From: Verrucomicrobiota bacterium | GTDB lineage: Bacteria > Verrucomicrobiota > Verrucomicrobiia > Limisphaerales > UBA1096 | Assembly: GCA_003972865.1 (NCBI GenBank) | Contig: QOAX01000134.1 | Coordinates: 1-6,010 of the forward strand | DNA length: 6,010 nt | Direction: 5' to 3' | Shown: piece after piece, positions 1 to 6,010 of the stretch | How positions within the stretch are numbered: the first letter of the stretch is position 1 | Layout: every line of letters starts with the position of its first letter | Notes under the pieces: generated by a model | Database searches by the model: none | What the model saw: the letters and a program-made list of their open reading frames with translations, nothing else | Told to the model about the DNA's origin: nothing | Position numbers and translations under genes: made by a program

Positions 1-875
1 TACAGCCAACCGGTGATTTCGCCGTCGCTGGCCAGGGTCGCGCCGTGGCGGCGGAAGGCCCAGCACATGTAGCTGACGCTCACGAAGTACGACGCCGGCA
101 CGCGGTTGGCCGCGCCGATCTTCACGCCCAGCAGCGTCGTTTTGCCGCCAAAGCCCATCGGCCCGATGCCCAGCTCGTTGGCCGTCTTGAGGATGTCCTG
201 CTCGAGTTCGTCGAGCTTGGAGTCGGGGTTTCGATCATCGAGCCTGCGGAGAAATTCACGCTTGGAAAACTCGTAACCGGTCGCCCGGTCGCCACCGATG
301 CACACGCCGAGAACGCCGGGGCCACAGCCTTTTCCCTGCGCCTGGTGCACCGCCTCGAGGATCACTTTGCGGCAGCCGTCAAGGTCGCGGTTGGCGTCGA
401 GCTCGATGTTGGGCAGCGAAAACTGCGCACCGACGTTCTCGCAACCGCCGCCCTTGAGCACCAGCCGCACACCGATCTCTTCCGACTCGTGCTGGTGAAA
501 ATGCAGGTTCGGCGAGCCGGGGCCAAGGTTGGTGCCGTCGTTTTTGCCGGTGATCGAGTCCACCGAGTTTTGCCGGAGATACCCCAGCTTGGTGGCCTCC
601 ACGACGGCCGCACGCGCCTCCTCCCCGAACTCGACCTGGTTCAGGCCCACCGGGCAATCGACGTAAAACAAAATGCTGCCGGTGTCCTGGCAGATTGGCT
701 GCGACTTGCTCTTGGCCAGGCCGATGTTGCGCTCGATGATCTCCATCGCCGACTTGGCAATGGTGCCCTCCTTCTCCTGTTCCAGCCCGCGGAGGATCGC
801 TGACTGCACATCGTCGGGGATCTCCGCCGAGGTGCGCCGGATCAATTCAACCAGTGACTCCCTGAGCCTGCTCAT
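1..875 (-). CDS. fumA: Class I fumarate hydratase (iron-sulfur), N-terminal/alpha region, partial
   Basis: This enzyme reversibly hydrates fumarate to L-malate in the TCA cycle, in the cytosol, using an oxygen-sensitive [4Fe-4S] cluster. The frame is open without interruption from the ATG at 875 to the left edge, giving 291 residues and no stop. Family landmarks are all visible: PICQDTG (59-65), GKNDGTNLGPG (110-120), KGGGCEN (141-147), GCGPGVLGVCIGG (183-195), GIGPMGFGGKTTLLGVKIG (236-254) and SVSYMCWAFRR (266-276). The three cluster-ligand cysteines of class I fumarases are most likely Cys62, Cys184 and Cys271. The related L(+)-tartrate dehydratase alpha subunit (TtdA) shares these motifs, so substrate is family-level inference; fumarase is much more common. 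The window ends before the C-terminal beta region, so fused one-chain and split two-subunit forms cannot be told apart. The start has no evident Shine-Dalgarno. It lies 45 bases downstream of the NYN nuclease gene on the same strand. Confidence 0.93.
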   Translation of the reverse strand, partial: MSRLRESLVELIRRTSAEIPDDVQSAILRGLEQEKEGTIAKSAMEIIERNIGLAKSKSQPICQDTGSILFYVDCPVGLNQVEFGEEARAAVVEATKLGYLRQNSVDSITGKNDGTNLGPGSPNLHFHQHESEEIGVRLVLKGGGCENVGAQFSLPNIELDANRDLDGCRKVILEAVHQAQGKGCGPGVLGVCIGGDRATGYEFSKREFLRRLDDRNPDSKLDELEQDILKTANELGIGPMGFGGKTTLLGVKIGAANRVPASYFVSVSYMCWAFRRHGATLASDGEITGWL

Positions 876-920
876 TCAGCGGCTAGGGTAGGAGTTGAAG
901 CGTGCAGTGTCAACGGGCGC

Positions 921-1394
921 TCAATCCACGCGCTTGTAGCCCTTGCGCTCCCGCTTGTTGTGCTCGGCCACGCCCACCTGCATATCGCCCACAGTGTCAT
1001 CGAGCATCTCCATAAAATTCTCACAACTGCACGCTGAGCCGCCGAGGCTGATAACCGTCTCACGCTCCGAATAGTCGTTGGTCACCGCCAACATCTCGCC
1101 GTACGGCTTCATCAGGTGCGCCACCCGCTCGATGATCTGGTCGGCCGTCTGGCCTTTTTTGGAAAAGAGCACCTCGACGCCGCCCTTGGCCGTCTCGTTT
1201 TTCGGCGTGTCGGGCGGCGCGCCGCCGCCGTCAAAGATCACCGTGACCGGTGTGCCGGACGAATCCTGATACTGGGTCAGCACCGCCACCAGCGCGTCCC
1301 GGGCATGGAACGAGTGGCGCGCCTGGCCCGGCGCCAGTTCCGGCCAGTGATGCAGCAGGCTGTATCCATCCACCAGGACGCGAACGATCCCCAT
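921..1394 (-). CDS. YacP-like NYN domain (PIN-fold) ribonuclease
   Basis: The product is a small (157-residue) single-domain protein of the YacP/NYN family, a PIN-like metal-dependent RNase fold. The best-known member is Bacillus Rae1 (YacP), a ribosome-associated mRNA endonuclease; the same role here is only inference. Visible motifs are VRVLVDGYSLLHHWPEL at 4-20 with Asp9, VIFDGGG at 52-58 with Asp55, GQTADQIIE at 81-89 with Asp85, and AVTNDYSERE at 103-112 with Asp107. These supply the usual acidic metal-binding set. The classical DGYN is DGYS here. The C-terminal tail is rich in Lys and Arg (HNKRERKGYKR, 145-155), suitable for RNA contact. I chose the ATG at 1394 because it starts directly before the first beta strand. 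A TTG at 1430 would add 12 residues but lies inside a 16-base DNA palindrome. Neither start has a clear Shine-Dalgarno. The fumarase gene follows after 45 bases, suggesting a two-gene transcript. Confidence 0.88.
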   Translation of the reverse strand: MGIVRVLVDGYSLLHHWPELAPGQARHSFHARDALVAVLTQYQDSSGTPVTVIFDGGGAPPDTPKNETAKGGVEVLFSKKGQTADQIIERVAHLMKPYGEMLAVTNDYSERETVISLGGSACSCENFMEMLDDTVGDMQVGVAEHNKRERKGYKRVD

Positions 1395-1418
1395 GCACGG
1401 GACGCTACGGATTGGGCC

Positions 1419-1434
1419 GCGCTTGGCCAAGCGC
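1419..1434. repeat. Perfect 16-bp palindrome GCGCTTGGCCAAGCGC
   Basis: This is the longest and most perfect copy of the palindrome iterated through the window. It lies in the 73-base gap between the divergent NYN nuclease and FmdB genes. It is followed at once by another half-site, CTTGG at 1434-1438. Its location makes it a possible operator, but the same core recurs inside genes, which argues for a genome-wide element instead. Confidence 0.85.
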
Positions 1435-1467
1435 TTGGTTTGGTGGTAGCTTGCGGCGACGACGGCA

Positions 1468-1722
1468 ATGCCTATTTACGAATACGAACTGTGCGACGGC
1501 AAGGGCGACTGCAAACCGTGCGGCGGCCCCGGCTTCACCCTGCGTCGCCCCGTCTCGGCCAAGCCGCTTGAGAAGTGCCCGGCCTGCAGGCGGCCGGTGC
1601 GCAAGATCATCTCCGGCTTCAGCACCCCCACCCACCTCAAGCCGCTCTCGATCACCGATGCAAAAAAGGCCGGCTTTACCGTTTACAAAAAGCTCGGCAA
1701 AGGCGAATACGAGCGGCAGTAA
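1468..1722 (+). CDS. FmdB family zinc-ribbon protein
   Basis: This is an 84-residue protein of the FmdB family. Members begin MPIYEY and carry a small zinc ribbon. The family name comes from a putative regulator of formamidase/amidase genes, but most members have no established function. Here MPIYEYELC opens the protein. Two CxxC knuckles, Cys15/Cys18 (CKPC) and Cys37/Cys40 (CPAC), would hold one zinc ion, with Cys9 as an extra cysteine. PVRKIISG at 43-50 is the usual conserved stretch after the ribbon. The C-terminus AGFTVYKKLGKGEYERQ is a tail type I recall from longer FmdB proteins in Verrucomicrobia-like genomes. Length fits the family. No strong Shine-Dalgarno precedes the ATG. The gene is divergent from the NYN nuclease and convergent with the Sua5 gene. 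A plus-strand intrinsic terminator lies about 160 bases past its stop. Confidence 0.9.
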   Translation: MPIYEYELCDGKGDCKPCGGPGFTLRRPVSAKPLEKCPACRRPVRKIISGFSTPTHLKPLSITDAKKAGFTVYKKLGKGEYERQ

Positions 1723-1736
1723 CGGGGAATACTTTC

Positions 1737-1820
1737 TTAAAAAAGAATGAACAATTCGTCCAAATCGGGCGTCTGACACGCCGATGTCTGCACTTGTGGA
1801 CATCCGCAACGTAATTGTTC
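1737..1820 (-). terminator. Possible terminator of the hppA-Sua5 transcript
   Basis: Read on the minus strand, the 8-bp outer stem GAACAATT/AATTGTTC and its inner hairpins end in ATTCTTTTTT (about 1739-1748). This is a T-tract in the right place to end transcription coming from the Sua5 gene, whose stop is at 1927. The outer stem is A/T-rich and encloses a long apical region, so it is not a textbook terminator. The call rests on the T-tract and the absence of any other candidate downstream of that gene. Confidence 0.3.
1749..1820 (+). ncRNA. Nested inverted-repeat structure, possible small RNA or structured 3' UTR
   Basis: An outer 8-bp inverted repeat, GAACAATT (1749-1756) with AATTGTTC (1813-1820), encloses two adjacent hairpins. 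The first is GGCGT (1768-1772) with ACGCC (1778-1782) and a 5-base loop. The second is GATGTCTGC (1783-1791) with GTGGACATC (1796-1804), including two G-U pairs, and an ACTT loop. Together they could form a three-way junction. Further downstream on the plus strand is a strong terminator (1881-1913), so a transcript covering 1749-1913 could be a free small RNA or simply the 3' UTR of the FmdB gene. I recognise no known RNA family and no convincing promoter. On the minus strand the same outer stem is followed by ATTCTTTTTT, so it could instead terminate the Sua5 transcript. Confidence 0.3.
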
Positions 1821-1880
1821 GTTGTGACGTTAGATGGTCGTTTTTCGGCCAAAGGAGGTTGGTTTGGTTGTTTGGGTTGA

Positions 1881-1913
1881 CGGGCGTCCCGCTAGGGGCG
1901 CCCGCATTTTTTT
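1881..1913 (+). terminator. Strong rho-independent terminator
   Basis: A 10-bp GC-rich stem pairs CGGGCGTCCC (1881-1890) with GGGGCGCCCG (1895-1904), with one G-U pair and a GCTA loop (1891-1894). It is followed by CATTTTTTT (1905-1913). The T-tract is only on the plus-strand side, so it ends transcripts of the FmdB gene or of a small RNA encoded in the preceding intergenic stretch. It stops 13 bases before the convergent Sua5 stop codon. Confidence 0.8.
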
Positions 1914-1926
1914 GTCCCAAATGCCT

Positions 1927-2928
1927 TTAAGCCTCGGCGGCGGCGCGGTTCAGGCGATCCCGAAGCGCGACCCATTCGTCTGTGTCGGGAAGTGATTGAA
2001 CCAGAATGGTTTCCGCGCCGAGTCGGTCGCAGCGGTGCAGTGTGTCATAAAATGCCCTCGCAAAGTCACTGGCGGAGTCCGGCAAGCGATGCCAGAGCTC
2101 ACTTGGCCAATTGGCAGGTGCCGGCTCGCGGGCGATGACGTGGGTGGCCTTATTCGCTTGGCCAAGCGCAGCCGCCAGATCGCCGCAGACCACCAGTTTA
2201 GCCCTCGGCGAGTAGTGTCGCGGAAGCTGGCCGGGACTCTTCAGCCGCTCGTCGCCGTCGGGCGGCTTGGCCACTGCCACCGGGCCGATGACAGCTTGCA
2301 GCTGGCCAAGCGAAATCATCCCCGGGCGCAGAAGGGTCGGCGTGTCGCCGGTGAGGTCGAGCACGGTGGACTCGATGCCGATGTCGCACGCGCCGCAGTC
2401 GAGCACCAGCGGGATGCGGCCGCCGAGTTGATCGACGACGTGCTCCGCCCGGGTCGGCGACACGCGGCTCGAGCGGTTCGCGCTGGGGGCCGCCAGCGGG
2501 AAGCCGCACTTGGCCAGCACGGCGCGCATCACCGGATGCGCGGGGCAGCGAACGGCCAAGGTATCGCCCCCGGCGGTGACGATGCCGGGGATCGACTCGG
2601 CCTTGGGCAGCACCAGTGACAGTGGCCCGGGCCAAAACGCCTCGGCCAGTTGAGCGGCAGCGCTTGGCCACGCAGCGACGCAGCCCCTGGCCATCTCGAC
2701 CGAGTCAACGTGGACGATAAGCGGGTTGCCGGCGGAACGGCCCTTGGCCTCAAAGATGCGGGCGACGGCCCCGGGCGAGCGTGCATCGGCGGCGAGGCCG
2801 TAAACGGTCTCGGTCGGCAGCGCGACGAGCTGCCCTTGGCCAAGCAGCCCGGCCGCCTGGCCAAGCGCCCCCGGTGCGTCCGCCGGTTGCACCTCCGTGC
2901 TGAATAGTTGTTCGCTCGGTTCAGTCAC
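1927..2928 (-). CDS. tsaC: L-threonylcarbamoyladenylate synthase, Sua5 type
   Basis: The enzyme makes threonylcarbamoyl-AMP from threonine, bicarbonate and ATP, releasing pyrophosphate. This is the first step of tRNA t6A37 modification in the cytosol; TsaD with TsaB/TsaE then transfers the group. At 333 residues it is the long Sua5 form, not the roughly 190-residue TsaC form. The YrdC domain spans about 20-207, with LPTETVYGLAADA (37-49), the nucleotide-site KGR at 62-64, NPLIVHV (68-74), WPGPLSLVLP (99-108), APSANRSSRVSPT (147-159), IESTVLDL (185-192) and RPGM (201-204). The linker SPGQLPRHYSPRAKL (231-245) matches the conserved SPGxxxxHYxP segment, followed by a Sua5 C-terminal domain to the end. 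The start is GTG at 2928 without a clear Shine-Dalgarno. It lies 33 bases after the hppA stop on the same strand. Its DNA carries eight copies or near-copies of the TTGGCCAA palindrome, encoding LGQ, (L/V)AK or WPS according to phase. Confidence 0.95.
   Translation of the reverse strand: MTEPSEQLFSTEVQPADAPGALGQAAGLLGQGQLVALPTETVYGLAADARSPGAVARIFEAKGRSAGNPLIVHVDSVEMARGCVAAWPSAAAQLAEAFWPGPLSLVLPKAESIPGIVTAGGDTLAVRCPAHPVMRAVLAKCGFPLAAPSANRSSRVSPTRAEHVVDQLGGRIPLVLDCGACDIGIESTVLDLTGDTPTLLRPGMISLGQLQAVIGPVAVAKPPDGDERLKSPGQLPRHYSPRAKLVVCGDLAAALGQANKATHVIAREPAPANWPSELWHRLPDSASDFARAFYDTLHRCDRLGAETILVQSLPDTDEWVALRDRLNRAAAEA
2102..2865. repeat. Cluster of TTGGCCAA-type palindromes inside the Sua5 gene
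   Basis: Eight sites with the 8-base core CTTGGCCA or TGGCCAAG start at 2102, 2157, 2266, 2303, 2509, 2663, 2835 and 2858. Those at 2157 and 2835 are full CTTGGCCAAG. The 2155-2168 copy extends to a 14-bp palindrome. On the coding (minus) strand they are read in three phases: LGQ (2858, 2835, 2303, 2157), LAK or VAK (2509, 2266) and WPS (2663, 2102). The repeat is therefore a DNA-level element, not a protein motif. Confidence 0.8.
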
Positions 2929-2961
2929 GGCTTGGGCAGGGCGATCTCACGATCGCGTCCT

Positions 2962-5163
<2,202 letters not shown>

Positions 5164-5411
5164 TGGTATTTGTCAGGGAAAAAATCGCGAGCGGGAAGTG
5201 CCAAAAGTTCAGGGCGCAAAAACGCGATGCCGCAGGGCGGCGGGAAAAAGTAAAATGGCTAACCCGGAAACGGGGCCGAGCATCATGATTAATCAGGTTG
5301 AATCAGGCGAATCCTCCTCGCGTGCACCCATTAGTGAAACCAATTTTTTTGCCCGTCAAGGGGTTAATCGGCTTGCTGCAAAAAAACTCGCCAGTGGCTC
5401 CCCGCTCATCT
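5164..5411. other. Intergenic region between divergent hppA and membrane-protein gene
   Basis: These 248 bases are less GC-rich than the flanking genes and must hold the promoters of both hppA (minus) and the membrane-protein gene (plus). I could not pick out a convincing -35/-10 pair for either. Visible elements are a direct repeat AATCAGG at 5291-5297 and 5301-5307 (10-base period), next to the short palindrome GATTAATC (5288-5295), and A- and T-runs at 5244-5255 and 5343-5350. Open frames from a TTG at 5298 and from ATGs at 5255 and 5285 cross this stretch. They show no recognisable domain. Confidence 0.5.
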
Positions 5412-5921
5412 ATGCCCCGGGGTGTGGACGGTGCCGAGTGGGCGATTCGACTGACGGCTTTCCTGGCTTTCGCGGGGTATGTGCTCGCGCTGGCCAGTTG
5501 CCGGGGCCGTGCGCGGCGCGCCGGGCCAAGCGCCAGCGGCTGGTGGTCACTTGGCTTGGCGGCTTTCCTGGCGCACTTGGTCTGCGCCTTTCACTTCGAG
5601 CATGGCTGGAGTCATGCCAAGGCATTGGCGGCCACGGCCGCGCAGACCGCCGAGGTCACCGGTATCGAAACCGGCTTCGGGCTTTATCTGAATTATGCCT
5701 TTGCCCTGGCTTGGCTGGCGGACACCGCCTGGTGGCACTTGGCCAAGCGGAGCCACGAAAATCGGCCGGCGTGGGTCGACACGGCGCTGCAATGCTTCAT
5801 GGCGCTCATGTGGTTCAATGCGACGGTGGTCTTTGGCTCGCCGTGGGGGCAGGCCGCCGGATGGGCCGCCGTCATTGGGCTGGGTGGCTGGTTTGCGCTC
5901 CAGCGCAGACGGGCGCTTTAG
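5412..5921 (+). CDS. Small multi-pass membrane protein of unknown function
   Basis: The product is 169 residues with four or five hydrophobic segments at about 10-29, 46-62, 90-110, 122-140 and 146-163. It ends in a positively charged tail, QRRRAL. Function is unknown. Its most distinctive part is a His/aromatic stretch, FHFEHGWSHAKA (60-71, with His61, His64 and His68), followed by TGIETGFGLYLNYAFALAWLADTAWW (83-108). I associate this pattern from memory with uncharacterised Planctomycetota/Verrucomicrobiota membrane proteins. The clustered histidines beside a membrane segment could bind metal or heme, but that is speculation. I chose the ATG at 5412 because hydrophobic, family-like sequence begins right after it. 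The frame is open back to a TTG at 5298, which would add 38 residues of unconvincing sequence. No clear Shine-Dalgarno is present. The gene diverges from hppA, and its TAG stop overlaps the stop of a convergent gene. Confidence 0.8.
   Translation: MPRGVDGAEWAIRLTAFLAFAGYVLALASCRGRARRAGPSASGWWSLGLAAFLAHLVCAFHFEHGWSHAKALAATAAQTAEVTGIETGFGLYLNYAFALAWLADTAWWHLAKRSHENRPAWVDTALQCFMALMWFNATVVFGSPWGQAAGWAAVIGLGGWFALQRRRAL
5738..5747. repeat. Palindrome CTTGGCCAAG inside the membrane-protein gene
   Basis: This perfect 10-bp copy of the window-wide palindrome is followed by CGG. On this gene's strand it is read as Leu-Ala-Lys (in HLAKRS), a different phase from the Leu-Gly-Gln reading in most other copies. 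Confidence 0.75.
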
Positions 5922-6010
5922 CCGGCTTGGCCAAGCGCCTTCTTTTGCTGCTTGAGCAGGGTGGTGACTTTTTGAAGCTCCACCTCCACTTGGCCAAGCA
6001 GGCTCACAGC
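5918..6010 (-). CDS. C-terminal end of an unidentified protein, partial
   Basis: Read on the minus strand from the right edge, the frame gives 30 residues, AVSLLGQVEVELQ followed by KVTTLLKQQKKALGQAG, and then TAA at 5920-5918. The pattern of Leu/Val with Gln/Lys suggests an amphipathic or coiled-coil helix near the C-terminus. No family can be named from this fragment. The gene call rests on plausible composition and on the neat fit with the neighbouring gene: its stop overlaps the TAG stop of the convergent membrane-protein gene by three bases. Both copies of the palindrome in this fragment (5926-5935 and 5989-5998) are read as Leu-Gly-Gln. A long plus-strand open frame also covers the stretch, so the call is moderate. 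Confidence 0.55.
   Translation of the reverse strand, partial: AVSLLGQVEVELQKVTTLLKQQKKALGQAG
5925..5936. repeat. Palindrome GCTTGGCCAAGC at the convergent gene ends
   Basis: This 12-bp perfect copy of the window-wide palindrome lies four bases past the membrane-protein stop, inside the last codons of the minus-strand partial gene. No T-tract follows on either strand, so it does not look like a terminator. Confidence 0.75.
5989..5998. repeat. Palindrome CTTGGCCAAG near the right edge
   Basis: This perfect 10-bp copy lies 63 bases from the previous one, in the same reading phase of the minus-strand partial gene (Leu-Gly-Gln). Confidence 0.75.

Noticed and set aside
45..803. Plus-strand open frame of 252 codons opposite the fumarase
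   Set aside because: It is antisense to a frame containing every class I fumarase motif. Its Arg/His/Ala-rich translation shows no domain and is typical of GC-rich shadow frames.
1682..1710. TTTACA and GAATAC spaced by 17 bases inside the FmdB gene as a small-RNA promoter
   Set aside because: The -10 match is poor, the site is in coding sequence, and such matches arise easily by chance; not enough to call a promoter.
1405..1920. Minus-strand 171-codon frame over FmdB and the intergenic region
   Set aside because: It mostly mirrors the FmdB gene, begins inside the plus-strand terminator region and has no recognisable domain.
1996..2619. Plus-strand 207-codon frame opposite the Sua5 gene
   Set aside because: It is a shadow of a gene with complete YrdC/Sua5 motifs; composition is unnatural and no domain is visible.
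5263..5274. CCCG-GAAA-CGGG mini-hairpin with a GNRA loop upstream of the membrane-protein gene
   Set aside because: The stem is only 4 bp, has no T-tract and no partner element suggesting a riboswitch or terminator.
5255..6010. Plus-strand frame from ATG 5255 or 5285 open to the right edge (about 250 codons)
   Set aside because: Its translation is Arg/Gly-rich without domain features, while the overlapping frame from 5412 encodes clear membrane helices. It also crosses the minus-strand partial gene. A real product is possible but less likely.

Overview
The window looks like a chromosomal housekeeping segment from a GC-rich bacterium. Protein character fits the Verrucomicrobiota/Planctomycetota/Bacteroidota side of the tree: an FmdB protein with a long KLGKGEYE-type tail, a Bacteroides/Akkermansia-like potassium-dependent membrane pyrophosphatase, and a small membrane protein of a kind I associate with Planctomycetota and Verrucomicrobiota. 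Start codons generally lack good Shine-Dalgarno sequences, which also fits. The lineage is inferred from how the proteins read, not from a search. I see no phage, transposon, CRISPR, tRNA or rRNA.

Layout, left to right. (1) Positions 1-875, minus strand: N-terminal 291 residues of a class I [4Fe-4S] fumarate hydratase, running off the left edge. (2) 921-1394, minus: a YacP-like NYN (PIN-fold) RNase, upstream of the fumarase and probably co-transcribed with it. (3) 1468-1722, plus: an FmdB-family zinc-ribbon protein, divergent from the nuclease. (4) 1723-1926: a 204-base convergent intergenic region with several nested inverted repeats and a strong plus-strand intrinsic terminator. It may hold a small RNA or two overlapping 3' UTRs. 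(5) 1927-2928, minus: Sua5-type threonylcarbamoyl-AMP synthase. (6) 2962-5163, minus: potassium-dependent ion-pumping pyrophosphatase hppA, 33 bases upstream of the Sua5 gene and probably in one operon with it. (7) 5164-5411: intergenic, relatively A/T-rich. (8) 5412-5921, plus: small multi-pass membrane protein of unknown function. (9) 5918-6010, minus: last 30 codons of an unidentified protein whose stop codon overlaps the stop of gene 8.

Functionally, TC-AMP synthesis by Sua5 releases pyrophosphate and HppA hydrolyses pyrophosphate to pump ions, so the tandem pair is at least metabolically coherent. The fumarase (TCA cycle), nuclease and FmdB genes show no obvious pathway link to them.

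The most unusual signal is a repeated DNA palindrome, CTTGGCCAAG, often extended to GCGCTTGGCCAAGCGC. It occurs six times intact and at least seven more times as an 8-base core. It is used in all three reading phases and also lies between genes. It is dense in the Sua5 gene and at the right end, and absent from hppA. It resembles the HIP1 highly iterated palindrome of cyanobacteria in behaviour, but the sequence is different.
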